64,000 nucleotides of DNA from a virus. The position numbers were made by a program, and so were the translations under genes. The notes under the pieces were generated by a model that saw only the letters and a program-made list of their open reading frames with translations, had not been told where the DNA came from and did no database searches. The DNA is taken from the IMG/VR virus record IMGVR_UViG_3300046542_000168, positions 1 through 64,000 of that record; one strand, written 5' to 3'. Below are positions 33,741 through 41,813 of this stretch, in pieces (the stretch's first letter is position 1; the number at the start of each line of letters is the position of its first letter).

Positions 33741-34171
33741 ACGACTTCCACTATTGTGCAGATTCCTTCTTTACCATCTTTGATGCGTTGCTCAAGTACT
33801 GACAACTTCTTCTCGGTTTTACTATCCAACATTTTGCGAATTTTTGAGCTGTACTTTGTGAAGAGCACACCTCCGACTACGACAAGTAGCCACACCCAGC
33901 CGACAAGACAAGGGACGATAGCGCTCTTCAGTATGGTGAAGCCGAAGATTGCTGCAATCGGTACGTGGAGCATGCAGAAAGCGAAGTAGATGGCGAATAC
34001 AAGTACAAGCAATCCCAGGGCGATGTATAACAGTGTCTGGATTACGCTACGCAGTGTAGTGCGGATGTAGGTGCAAGTTGTGAACTTACGGCCTCGTGCT
34101 CGATCACGGAACGAGCTGCCCTGAAGTTGCGAGTTGAATCGGTAATGCCAGGAACGTTTGGAGATTTGCAT
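33737..34171 (-). CDS. Two-pass membrane protein with MQISKRSWHYRFN start (144 aa)
   Basis: The first 13 residues and the following segment are a pattern I associate with small membrane proteins in many phages. Two hydrophobic segments lie at about residues 45-70 and 80-105, followed by a Lys/Glu-rich tail. AAGG precedes the ATG. It overlaps the C-terminal end of the macro-domain gene by 130 bases in another frame. Confidence 0.72.
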   Translation of the reverse strand: MQISKRSWHYRFNSQLQGSSFRDRARGRKFTTCTYIRTTLRSVIQTLLYIALGLLVLVFAIYFAFCMLHVPIAAIFGFTILKSAIVPCLVGWVWLLVVVGGVLFTKYSSKIRKMLDSKTEKKLSVLEQRIKDGKEGICTIVEVV

Positions 34172-34653
34172 GTTTCACCTTCTCGGTCGTATACATGGAC
34201 TTGAAAGCCACGGGTAATAAGTTGACGCTCAATCATCGGCAGTACTTCGTCTTGCCAGGAAGCCCCGCCCAGTCCGCAACCCAGTCGCGGGAGGCAAATA
34301 GCTAGGCCGAGTTCACCGCCCAGGAAGAAGTGGCGAGCGAATGCAGACATTGCTGTTTCTAGTTCAGCAGGGAGTGTGTACTTTCTCCCGTCCCGTCCAT
34401 ATGTGTATTGCCCATACAGGTTAACTATGTACCCATATAACTTGTCGATCCCGACGTAGCTATATGTACCCAGCTTGTCTGGATCACCCTTCTGTGTCTT
34501 GCAGTCTACTGCGTATGCTTCGGGGAATTCCTCTCGGATGGCTTTCGCCACCCCAGAGTTCATCGTGTTGAAACAGTTTGCTTGGTGCAGCAGGGCGAAG
34601 TATTGGCCAGTCTTAAATGCTTCAACTACACAGCCGGTGCGGTACTCAATCAT
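34042..34653 (-). CDS. Macro-domain (ADP-ribose-binding) protein
   Basis: 203 aa. Macro-domain signatures: ALLHQANCFNTMNSGVA (ADP-ribose-binding loop 1), IVNLYGQYTYG and AICLPRLGCGLGGASW. T4-like and KVP40-type phages carry comparable proteins, which bind or hydrolyse ADP-ribose derivatives. Lying 1.5 kb from the Prs/Nampt pair, it could bind ADP-ribose released by NAD-cleaving defences or trim ADP-ribosylation. The last 43 codons overlap the next gene and look unconserved. Confidence 0.88.
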   Translation of the reverse strand: MIEYRTGCVVEAFKTGQYFALLHQANCFNTMNSGVAKAIREEFPEAYAVDCKTQKGDPDKLGTYSYVGIDKLYGYIVNLYGQYTYGRDGRKYTLPAELETAMSAFARHFFLGGELGLAICLPRLGCGLGGASWQDEVLPMIERQLITRGFQVHVYDREGETCKSPNVPGITDSTRNFRAARSVIEHEAVSSQLAPTSALHCVA

Positions 34654-35734
34654 CCTGCTCAACCCCGATCAGTTTCCACACGTTACCGTCTTTCTCGAAG
34701 TTCCAGTACTGCTTGATGCGAATAGCACCAGTACCATCGTCCAACTTAGCCTCAAACAATACGGAACCACGCAACTTGCCTTGTTCTACTACAACGTCGA
34801 TTGTTCGGTGCTCAAACATCAAGACCTTCGACGGAGCGGACAAACACTCTTCTACCGGCAAGTACTTGGTGTTAGCTTCTACCCAGGTAGCGTCATCGCT
34901 GTGCTTCTGGAATTCGTAGAAGATTGCCATCGCTCTTGAATCGAGGTCATCAAACTCTGATGGACCTTTAGGCGACAGGTCGAACTTTTCCTTGATCTTC
35001 CCTTCTACTCGGTCACGTACTTCTTTTTTACGACCAAGAGTTACCAACTTGTAAATCCCATAACCGATTGCACCAACAACGCTCAAGAAGAAAGCCAGCT
35101 TGATGACGAACCACAGGGCACCCCACAGAGCGCCGAAGAACGAGAATCCCGATTCCTGAGGTTGCTGTTGCTGCACGATCACTACTGGCTGTTGCTGCTG
35201 TTGCGATTGTGGCTGGTAGTATTGCTGTGGTGCCGCCTGGGGAGCCTGCTGTACGGGTGCTGCTACCGGTTGGCCCTGCTGGTTGAAGTACTGCCCAGGG
35301 TATTGCGGGTGGGTAAACATGCCAGCATGACCGGGGCTGCTAATCAGTGCGGTAATTGCACTTGCGGCCAAGATCCCGCCACCAACGCCTGCGGCAGTTA
35401 CACCGATGTCCCGCATGGTGGAGCTTTGGCGCGGCTGGTTGTACGAGTTGCTACGGTAGTTGTTATCGCTGTAACCGCTGTTGTAGTTGCTCTTGTAGCC
35501 ACTGTTGTTACTGCTGCCAGAGCTGTAGCTTGAGCTTGAGCTACTAGACGAGTACGAAGGCGTCTTGTAAGTGGTAGCCGGTTTACTATACGAAGTAGTA
35601 GCTGGCCGACTGTAAGAGCGGGAAACACCGCTAGAACCACGCGAACCACCAAACGCCGCAAAAGTGACATCAGTAAAAACGACCATACCCATCGCAAGCA
35701 GCGGTACAAACAACTTCCTCATTTTCATATCCAT
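34646..35734 (-). CDS. Exported or membrane Tim44-like protein (362 aa)
   Basis: Signal peptide (MRKLFVPLLAMGMVVF...TFA), then about 160 residues of Ser/Tyr/Asn/Gln low complexity with runs of Q, a membrane helix (residues about 205-230) and a C-terminal 120-residue domain resembling the bacterial Tim44-like domain (KHSDDATWVEANTKYLPVEECL, then a strand-rich end). Bacterial proteins with this layout sit at the inner membrane; their role is unclear. In a phage it may remodel the envelope. The Gln run is encoded by CAG/CAA tandem repeats. Confidence 0.75.
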   Translation of the reverse strand: MDMKMRKLFVPLLAMGMVVFTDVTFAAFGGSRGSSGVSRSYSRPATTSYSKPATTYKTPSYSSSSSSSSYSSGSSNNSGYKSNYNSGYSDNNYRSNSYNQPRQSSTMRDIGVTAAGVGGGILAASAITALISSPGHAGMFTHPQYPGQYFNQQGQPVAAPVQQAPQAAPQQYYQPQSQQQQQPVVIVQQQQPQESGFSFFGALWGALWFVIKLAFFLSVVGAIGYGIYKLVTLGRKKEVRDRVEGKIKEKFDLSPKGPSEFDDLDSRAMAIFYEFQKHSDDATWVEANTKYLPVEECLSAPSKVLMFEHRTIDVVVEQGKLRGSVLFEAKLDDGTGAIRIKQYWNFEKDGNVWKLIGVEQDD

Positions 35735-36279
35735 TAGTGATGCGTGATAATTTCTTTAGTATCGAGAAGAGCTTTAATCTCATCCCAGTTCCAGGGAGAC
35801 ATATCCGCTTCAGGGCGGTTGTCGATCCCCACGTTCAAGCTACGGCCCCGGACATTTCCGTAAGTGGCATGTACATGCCCGAACAAATGGAAGGCGCCTC
35901 GATGACACTGGTTCCACTCGTGAATCGGATAATGGAACATGCAAACCCGCTGAGTTCCGATCTTGATTTCCTTGTAATCCTGGCGAGAGTTGAAGTACTG
36001 GGCAAACTTAGCCGCTCTCAGTGCTTCGTCGTGATTGCCATAGATCAGATGGATATCGCCTTTCAGTCGTTTCAGTAGTTGCTCAGTCTGTTCAATGCTG
36101 CCGAACGATACGTCTCCAAGGTGATAGATCCGGTCCCCTGGGCGAACACACTGATTCCAGTTGTAAATCATCAGTTCGTTGTGTTCTTCCAGGGAAACCT
36201 GGGGCCTTGTATCGGGACAGAACTGCTGTACTCGGTTGTGGTGCCAATGTGTGTCAGATGTGAACCAGATGTTCGTCAT
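35734..36279 (-). CDS. Metallophosphoesterase (calcineurin-like)
   Basis: 181 aa. Motifs SDTHWHH, GDVSFGS, GNHDE and FGHVHA give the full metal set. Related phage and bacterial enzymes act on nucleotides or cyclic nucleotides. It overlaps the Tim44-like gene start by one base. Confidence 0.88.
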   Translation of the reverse strand: MTNIWFTSDTHWHHNRVQQFCPDTRPQVSLEEHNELMIYNWNQCVRPGDRIYHLGDVSFGSIEQTEQLLKRLKGDIHLIYGNHDEALRAAKFAQYFNSRQDYKEIKIGTQRVCMFHYPIHEWNQCHRGAFHLFGHVHATYGNVRGRSLNVGIDNRPEADMSPWNWDEIKALLDTKEIITHH

Positions 36280-36542
36280 TCAAGCCACACATAGCCCTCA
36301 GCGAACAGCTCAGGCACAGCAGCCTCGAAGGCTAGTTCAACTTCACGCTCAAATTCACGGGCCTCATCAGCGGTTGTGAATTCATCCTCTAGTACAGTAG
36401 CGAGGATCATTGTGATTACCTCATCTTCCACCATGTCGATATCGCGAATGAAAGCTTTAACTGCCTCCTTGGGATCAGTGGCACGCTCGATGGCATTATT
36501 CAGGCTACGGGTGGTTTCAATTGCAAGTGCAACAACGGTCAT
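36276..36542 (-). CDS. Small acidic helical protein (88 aa)
   Basis: Coupled by ATGA to the phosphoesterase gene. Glu/Asp-rich helices; unknown. Confidence 0.65.
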   Translation of the reverse strand: MTVVALAIETTRSLNNAIERATDPKEAVKAFIRDIDMVEDEVITMILATVLEDEFTTADEAREFEREVELAFEAAVPELFAEGYVWLE

Positions 36543-37132
36543 GGTGTATCCCTATAAAATTTATGTTTGCCGACTGTGGCGACGTATTGCATCTTGTTCG
36601 TCCACTTCGGCCTAACTTTTAAAGTGTGGTAGTGGTCAGACTTCCCGATGGGATTCTCAACCTCTCCGTGAAGTACCTGATAACTCGTGATGTACGCTCG
36701 TTCCCAGTCCTCTGGCTTAGGCTTAACCTTCTGCCGTTTCGTGACATATGAGAACTGAGCCTTCTGGTTAACAACCCCTCTAACTGTCTTTGGCCAGCGA
36801 GCAGGGTTCTTAGTACGTTCAACAATGACGTAGCCGACAGCTACAGCCCCCATCATGGATTCGCCTCTGGCTTCATATACCAGGGCCTCAGCCATCTTTG
36901 AGCATTCACTACTCCGCTTACAACGTTGCTGCCGATCTGTATCAGTTAACTCTCTGGGGTACTGCTTTTTAGCAACAGCGGCGTAGTTCAAACTCACCGG
37001 GACAACTTCTTTTCGGCTGTACTGCTCAGCCCAGGAAGCGAATGTCTGATCCACTGCCCAGTCACAAGTGTGCAACACAATCGCAAGACACAAGGCCATT
37101 GCGTAGAACTGGAAATCAGCCCGGTGAAACAT
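36539..37132 (-). CDS. SleB-type cell-wall hydrolase
   Basis: 197 aa. N-terminal hydrophobic segment (FQFYAMALCLAIVLHTC), then the Hydrolase_2/SleB domain: ALVYEARGESMMGAVAVGYVIVERT with the catalytic Glu, and VVNQKAQFSYV. It would cut peptidoglycan glycan strands. With a signal-anchor N-terminus it may be the phage endolysin, or it may act in DNA entry or release. No holin is adjacent. AAGGAG lies upstream of the ATG. Confidence 0.85.
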   Translation of the reverse strand: MFHRADFQFYAMALCLAIVLHTCDWAVDQTFASWAEQYSRKEVVPVSLNYAAVAKKQYPRELTDTDRQQRCKRSSECSKMAEALVYEARGESMMGAVAVGYVIVERTKNPARWPKTVRGVVNQKAQFSYVTKRQKVKPKPEDWERAYITSYQVLHGEVENPIGKSDHYHTLKVRPKWTNKMQYVATVGKHKFYRDTP

Positions 37133-37142
37133 GCCCTACTCC

Positions 37143-37493
37143 TTACAACAGCGCGACCTTGTGTTGCCGAACGGTCACGTTTCTACGGAGATTACGACCA
37201 GCGAGCCATACTTTCTTAATAAAGCCCTGCCCTTTAAGGGGCTCTCCCATCGCCGCCATGGTGTTGTTGTAAAGTGCAACCATGTTATCCAAGGTCATGA
37301 CACGGCTTGCAGGATTGTCGATCACAAATAGCCCTTGCTGGACCTGATAACCCTGGAAGTTCGCAAACTTCTCCAGGCACATCAATTGCAACTGGCTGGT
37401 GTCGTAAATCTGCGTGTTATCCTCGGGGAGCGACTTCAGGTTCTCCATGATCGTAAAAATGTATTTATCTAGGTGATGCTCGATACGCTGCAT
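37143..37493 (-). CDS. Unknown protein (116 aa)
   Basis: Predicted alpha/beta with a basic C-terminus. One-base overlap with the dCMP deaminase stop. No motif recognised. Confidence 0.65.
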   Translation of the reverse strand: MQRIEHHLDKYIFTIMENLKSLPEDNTQIYDTSQLQLMCLEKFANFQGYQVQQGLFVIDNPASRVMTLDNMVALYNNTMAAMGEPLKGQGFIKKVWLAGRNLRRNVTVRQHKVALL

Positions 37494-37960
37494 TAATTGT
37501 CCATTTGCGTAATAAAGTTTAAATCGTCCATGCTCAACTCTGTGTACTCGTCCCCGTGTTGTAGCAGAACTCGCACACCGGCATTCAGGAAGTGGGCCAG
37601 CCCTTCTGTTGTTCGGTAGAACTCCTTAAAGACAAACTCCTTAATCCCCGCGTCCACAATATCTACCGCACACAGATAACAACTCGAATGCGTACAGAAC
37701 ATCGTGGCACCAACGGCGCTCTCAGAAGACCTTACAAGACCCATAAGAGCGTTCTTCTCGCTATGCCGTACCTCTGGCTTAGTTTTGTCGTTGCTGTCCT
37801 CCAGCGGCCCGTGTAGGTGCTCAGGAAGAGCGTTATACCCACACGAGATGATACGGTTGCCTTTAACAATCACCGTACCTACTTTCAGACGTTCTCCAAC
37901 ACTGCAACCAGCGAAAGCGTGAGCACATGACATATAAGCGTGCATGTGTTTGAGCTTCAT
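37493..37960 (-). CDS. dCMP deaminase-like enzyme
   Basis: 155 aa. Zinc-binding motifs RHSEKN (His66, Glu68) and SCYLC (Cys94, Cys97). It converts dCMP to dUMP, feeding ThyX, and fits the phage's dNTP-synthesis set. Confidence 0.9.
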   Translation of the reverse strand: MKLKHMHAYMSCAHAFAGCSVGERLKVGTVIVKGNRIISCGYNALPEHLHGPLEDSNDKTKPEVRHSEKNALMGLVRSSESAVGATMFCTHSSCYLCAVDIVDAGIKEFVFKEFYRTTEGLAHFLNAGVRVLLQHGDEYTELSMDDLNFITQMDN

Positions 37961-38187
37961 GGGTAAATGATGAACACCTTATGCACCTGCTGACTCTCTT
38001 CGTTTACATCAACCTCTAACAACGTGTCGTAAGTGGTCTGAAGATCCTCTGTAATAAAACAGAAGTCAGTGCCTCGGGCGTAGTCATAACTGTTGCCCTC
38101 ACTGTCACCCTGGACAACGATAGGGTTATCACCAAACCTTTCGATATCAAGCTTAAGCTGTCGAACCAGTTCACTCGCTAGTAGCAC
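37957..38187 (-). CDS. Small unknown protein (76 aa, GTG start)
   Basis: I prefer a GTG at 38187, preceded by CGGAG 7 bases upstream, to the ATG at 38235, which would overlap the previous gene by 65 bases. The protein has a GDSEGNSYDYARGTDF segment. Unknown. Confidence 0.55.
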   Translation of the reverse strand: MLLASELVRQLKLDIERFGDNPIVVQGDSEGNSYDYARGTDFCFITEDLQTTYDTLLEVDVNEESQQVHKVFIIYP

Positions 38188-38548
38188 AAGCCAACTCCGA
38201 TTCAATTTGCAGATACGCTCGCATCGCACCAACACGGAAATCCACCAAGTTCTTATTCATGCGGAACTCTGCCGGGTAGAACTGCCGTTCAAGTTGCTCT
38301 GGTGATACGGTAATGTAGTTGCCGAAGTCCGTGAGAATGCAATACCAAGTGAAGGGGACTTCTTCAATTGTTTCCTCAATTACCTCGACAACGATCCCGT
38401 TGCCAGTGCGGCGACCATCTCTGGTCGATAGCTGAGCATACAGTTCCACTTCGCCGTGCAAGTTCTTGTCGGCCCAGTGCGGTAAGCGGTATTCGTACTT
38501 CAGCCCAGGGTGTGGCCCACGAGTCGTACCAGTTTCAATTGCACTCAT
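38171..38548 (-). CDS. Unknown protein (125 aa)
   Basis: Starts with a Thr/Gly-rich segment, has a strand-rich middle and an Ala/Glu-rich end. Unknown function; in operon with the membrane protein upstream. Confidence 0.65.
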   Translation of the reverse strand: MSAIETGTTRGPHPGLKYEYRLPHWADKNLHGEVELYAQLSTRDGRRTGNGIVVEVIEETIEEVPFTWYCILTDFGNYITVSPEQLERQFYPAEFRMNKNLVDFRVGAMRAYLQIESELACATSE

Positions 38549-38817
38549 TACACATCCTTCGGCAGTCCGGCGTTAACCATGCCGAGTACTGCGGTTTTAA
38601 TCAGACTGAAGAAGTTTTTCACAATCCGGCATGGCAGCAGGATAGGACCAATGAACGCTTCGCCCAGGACTTCATAGAAGTCAGATTCAGTTACACGGCG
38701 ACCTTGAGCTTGACGCTCGAAGCGGAGTGCGAACAAGGCGTAGATCACATACACGGCGTAGATAACGCCGTAAGCAATTGCAATGGCCAACCACTTGGCC
38801 AGGATAAAATCAATCAT
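38548..38817 (-). CDS. Small membrane protein (89 aa)
   Basis: Strong hydrophobic segment from residue 5 to 30 (WLAIAIAYGVIYAVYVIYALFAL), then a basic loop and a second moderately hydrophobic helix. Unknown role. Confidence 0.68.
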   Translation of the reverse strand: MIDFILAKWLAIAIAYGVIYAVYVIYALFALRFERQAQGRRVTESDFYEVLGEAFIGPILLPCRIVKNFFSLIKTAVLGMVNAGLPKDV

Positions 38818-39005
38818 TTAATTCTCTCGAAGTATTCGTCAAACAGGATCACTTCCCCAATGGACTCGATATCTACAAAGAAGAGGTCTTCGTCCTCATC
38901 TAGGTCAACGATCAGACCTTCTAGTCCTAGTAGTTGGTGTTTGCCGTTTTTGTTTCCCCAGCTAAATTCTTTAACTATTCGAACTTTGTCGTTGATCTGA
39001 AACAT
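38814..39005 (-). CDS. Small KOW-like barrel protein (63 aa)
   Basis: MFQINDKVRIVKEFSW with a GLEGLIVDLDEDEDLFFVDIE segment resembles the small KOW/SH3-like barrel pattern seen also at 24742. Possibly RNA-binding. Confidence 0.6.
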   Translation of the reverse strand: MFQINDKVRIVKEFSWGNKNGKHQLLGLEGLIVDLDEDEDLFFVDIESIGEVILFDEYFERIK

Positions 39006-39153
39006 CTCGTCCCTCTAGTTTCCGCCAAGCGGCATCAGTTTCTTTCAGAAGTGTGTCCAGCTCTTTCCACTTCTTCTCCTTGTAAAGCTCCAGGGCTTTA
39101 CTACCAGGGGCAAGGTAATGCCCTGGCCTGTATTCAACGGCATCGCGGTACAT
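38971..39153 (-). CDS. Small charged protein (60 aa)
   Basis: Overlaps the KOW-like gene by 35 bases; AAGG precedes the ATG by 6 bases. Helical and Lys/Glu-rich. Probably real but unconfirmed. Confidence 0.5.
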   Translation of the reverse strand: MYRDAVEYRPGHYLAPGSKALELYKEKKWKELDTLLKETDAAWRKLEGRDVSDQRQSSNS

Positions 39154-39198
39154 ATTGAGCCTTCGGAGATTGGCGCCCGCATAACAGGCGCCATATAA

Positions 39199-39867
39199 TT
39201 ACTCGTCGTCTTGTGCTTCGAAGTACTGCTTCATCTCGGCCATCTCTTGCTCTTCTTTCTCTGCCCGGTACGCAGCGTACTTAGGCAAGCGATCACGCAA
39301 ATCATCTGCGTGGAAGTACAAGTCCCGGCCATAGTCGAGAATCTGCACGAACTCTTCATCTGTGAGGAAGCCAGCGTATGTACGCTCTACCCACTCACGG
39401 TTGATTCGCTCCGTATAGGCGACGCTCAATCGAACATCCGACTCTTTGCCGTAGCCTGGAGAGTAGGAGCAGGCATGAATCATCATGGTGCTGCTGTCGT
39501 AAACGACCCACTCATCAGCGTGCAAAGCAATCGCGGAACATGCACTAGCACAGGTCAAGCCAATTTCAGCAATGATCTTCGCACGGCATTCATCCATTCG
39601 ACGGCAGAGGTAGTCACAAGTCTCCATACTTCCGCCTGGGGAAGAGAGTTGGAAATAAACCTCGTCGTCTTCAGTGGCGTGAGCAAGAATCTCTACTTCC
39701 TCACCGAACTCATCAATCTCGCCAATCGGTACAGTGATCGGAATTACAAACTCCGTGAACACTTTCTGACGGGCAATGATGTTCTTCGGTCGCTGGCCAG
39801 AGATAGGCATCAATGCCATACCATCTGGGTAAACACCGTCATTCACCTTCTTGTTCTTATCAGTCAT
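39199..39867 (-). CDS. ClpP-like serine protease (222 aa)
   Basis: A ClpP/crotonase-fold protease: QLSSPGGSMETCDYL, the nucleophile region GLTCASACSAIA, and MMIHACS containing the active-site His. The ATG at 39867 is 7 bases after GGGGG and overlaps the phoH stop. It lies in the early region, unlike the S49 capsid protease at 53493, so it is probably not the head protease; it may remodel host proteins. The C-terminal 30 residues are Glu-rich. Confidence 0.85.
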   Translation of the reverse strand: MTDKNKKVNDGVYPDGMALMPISGQRPKNIIARQKVFTEFVIPITVPIGEIDEFGEEVEILAHATEDDEVYFQLSSPGGSMETCDYLCRRMDECRAKIIAEIGLTCASACSAIALHADEWVVYDSSTMMIHACSYSPGYGKESDVRLSVAYTERINREWVERTYAGFLTDEEFVQILDYGRDLYFHADDLRDRLPKYAAYRAEKEEQEMAEMKQYFEAQDDE

Positions 39868-40655
39868 CACCATGCCCCCTGACTTTCGAAGATGCTGGCC
39901 AAGTGGCCAGAGATTCCCGAACGGCAGTTGTGCTCAGGTGAAAACTTGATAACTACAGCGTCCTCGTGCGGGTGAGCTGCCAGAGCCTCTTCCAACTTCT
40001 TCAAACCGTTTTCAGCAGGCTTGAGGGCCGACTGAGTGATGTCCCCTGCACAGATGAGTTGGCAACCCTCTTCCATGCGTGTAACCAGGGCCTTGATTTG
40101 AGCCGGGTAAGCGTTCTGAAGCTCGTCTGCAAGGATGATCGTGCGAGGGCCGAACGACAGCCCCTGAATCTTCTCGATAGGCACGATCTGGATGCCGGAT
40201 GCTTCTTGAAAGAGCCCTTCCTGTACTTCATACCGGAAGTTGTTCTGCAAGATGCCGATGCCCAGGTACTTCTTAAACTTGGTCAACATGCTCATACAGA
40301 ACGGCAAGAGCTTCTGAGTGTCGTTGCCCGTTACAGCGCCGTAGTCATTCCCCAGGGACTGGTGCGGACGGCAGATTACGATGTTGTCAATCTTACCTTC
40401 CAGCCACAACTTACTGGCCCACCAAGCCATCAGTTCTGTTTTACCAGTACCAGCAGAGCCCGACAGAACAATCATCTGCTTCTCAACGAATGCAGCGAGA
40501 GCCAACTTCTGGGGGGCACTTTTAGCGGAGAGCGCTACAACACGGGCCGCTCGTTCTTCCTGAAAGCTCTCCTTCTTCGGAGGGCGTCCACCTTGCTCTT
40601 GCTTATTAACTTCACGGGCTTGTTTTACAGCCTGTTGCGTTCTCTTACTTCCCAA
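39867..40655 (-). CDS. phoH: PhoH-like ATPase
   Basis: 262 aa with a TTG start preceded by GGAG at 7 bases. Walker A GSAGTGKT (residues 66-73), CRPHQSLGNDYG and ADELQNAY Walker B region, GDITQS motif. PhoH proteins are widespread in phages and act on RNA, sometimes with toxin-like nucleases. The first 40 residues are Gln/Lys/Arg-rich. Confidence 0.93.
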   Translation of the reverse strand: MGSKRTQQAVKQAREVNKQEQGGRPPKKESFQEERAARVVALSAKSAPQKLALAAFVEKQMIVLSGSAGTGKTELMAWWASKLWLEGKIDNIVICRPHQSLGNDYGAVTGNDTQKLLPFCMSMLTKFKKYLGIGILQNNFRYEVQEGLFQEASGIQIVPIEKIQGLSFGPRTIILADELQNAYPAQIKALVTRMEEGCQLICAGDITQSALKPAENGLKKLEEALAAHPHEDAVVIKFSPEHNCRSGISGHLASIFESQGAW

Positions 40656-40744
40656 TCTACAGCTCCATCTGTTTCTTGAATAACGAGCATCATTTCTCGC
40701 CTGTATCTTCGCCGGACATCTTCACTAATGAACGGCGATGAATC

Positions 40745-41134
40745 TCACTTCTTAAGCGGAACTCCTTTCACCTTAGATACACGCTTGTGCATACGGATCA
40801 ATGCAGTAGATGCAGTGCCCATATCCAGTGGATACTTAGGGTTCTCGAAAATGCTCTTGAAGTTGTTTGCCATGCGACTGATAGCCATGACGTTACCAGG
40901 GACGTAGCCCTTGGTATTGTCGATGCGGTCGATGGTGATGTCTGTGGGCCTCGGTGTGCTCAGGCTGGGCTTAGTCATAAGCACTCCTGTGTAAGGGCAC
41001 ACCGTGCAACGCATCATGTTTCGGAAGCTAACTAGGCTGATTGCCCAGTTAATGTTTCGCTCGCTAGCGGAGCGGGACTTGCCTATGTAGTATTCAGCGA
41101 CAAAGCGCTCAAACTCGGCGGAAATGAATTTCAT
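40745..41134 (-). CDS. HNH-like small protein (129 aa)
   Basis: Contains CTVCPYTG and then ITIDRIDNTKGYVPGNVMAIS ... N..K, an HNH-nuclease-like core in which the first His is replaced (DRID). Similar proteins accompany phage early regions and mobile introns. The leader carries GTAAG repeats. Confidence 0.68.
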   Translation of the reverse strand: MKFISAEFERFVAEYYIGKSRSASERNINWAISLVSFRNMMRCTVCPYTGVLMTKPSLSTPRPTDITIDRIDNTKGYVPGNVMAISRMANNFKSIFENPKYPLDMGTASTALIRMHKRVSKVKGVPLKK

Positions 41135-41168
41135 GGTCTTACTGACTTCCTGACTTACTTACTTACAG
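41135..41168 (-). promoter_or_regulatory. GTAAG-repeat leader
   Basis: The 34 bases between two genes read on the minus strand as GTAAGTAAGTAAGTCAGG followed by TCAGTAAGACC. It is the clearest case of the GTAAG-type leader repeated upstream of several phage genes. Confidence 0.5.
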
Positions 41169-41447
41169 TTAACGAGTGAATCGGCCTGTCTCAGAGTCAC
41201 GCTGACGCACACCAACTAACCCGAATGGGGTGTCTTGCCATACTTCAGCTACAAGCTTGTGGACGTACCGAGTCTTACCACCCAGGCATACGCGGTGATA
41301 CCGAAGCTCAGGTTTGTCCGGTTGCGGAGTGATGCTGGAGGCAGTGAGGAACCGTCCGGTCCTCGTGCTCCACACCCGGCCATCCTCAGTCACATAGTGG
41401 TGAGGGAAGCCCTTGCATTTCCGTACCTCTACATCCGGCAAGATCAT
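41169..41447 (-). CDS. NUMOD4-like fragment of a homing-type protein (92 aa)
   Basis: The segment FPHHYVTEDGRVWSTRTG ... RYHRVCLGGKTRYVHKLVAEVW matches the NUMOD4-like region at the start of HNH homing endonucleases, but no HNH nuclease domain follows. It is either a trimmed homing nuclease or a co-opted DNA-binding module. Confidence 0.7.
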   Translation of the reverse strand: MILPDVEVRKCKGFPHHYVTEDGRVWSTRTGRFLTASSITPQPDKPELRYHRVCLGGKTRYVHKLVAEVWQDTPFGLVGVRQRDSETGRFTR

Positions 41448-41749
41448 CGCTGTTGGCCCCGTCGTGTGTGGGTTCCAGTGCAGGTTGGGGTCTTCCGGCT
41501 CTTCGAAATCTCCGAGCTGTTGACCGTATAGCGACCCTTGCCGAATAGCTCGTCACACGCCTCCTGAGCCTTCGCCCTGGCACGAGTGTGGTAGTAGTAG
41601 TACTGACCCATGGCAGACCGTGTAAAGAAGGTTGCCGGGGCTTCGAATTCGTAGTCTGCGAACTGCTCAAACTCTACGACGCTGTACTGTACACCGGCAG
41701 AAACCTGCTCGGCAGGGGTGAAATCGTTTTCTTGCGCACTTACGTTCAT
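41444..41749 (-). CDS. Unknown protein (101 aa), first gene of the leftward block
   Basis: Directly downstream of the leftward promoter at 41786-41813; AAGGAAG upstream. The first half is acidic, the C-terminus basic and Thr/Arg-rich. Probably the earliest leftward gene made. Function unknown. Confidence 0.65.
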   Translation of the reverse strand: MNVSAQENDFTPAEQVSAGVQYSVVEFEQFADYEFEAPATFFTRSAMGQYYYYHTRARAKAQEACDELFGKGRYTVNSSEISKSRKTPTCTGTHTRRGQQR

Positions 41750-41785
41750 TACTGTCTTACTTCCTTACCATGTTGCTAGGCCGCC

Positions 41786-41813
41786 ATCGTAGCAGCAGGA
41801 AAACAGCCGTCAA
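41786..41813 (-). promoter_or_regulatory. Leftward promoter for the early block
   Basis: On the minus strand: -35 TTGACG (plus 41808-41813), 16-bp spacer, -10 TACGAT (plus 41786-41791). It lies 37 bases upstream of the first leftward start codon. Confidence 0.6.
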
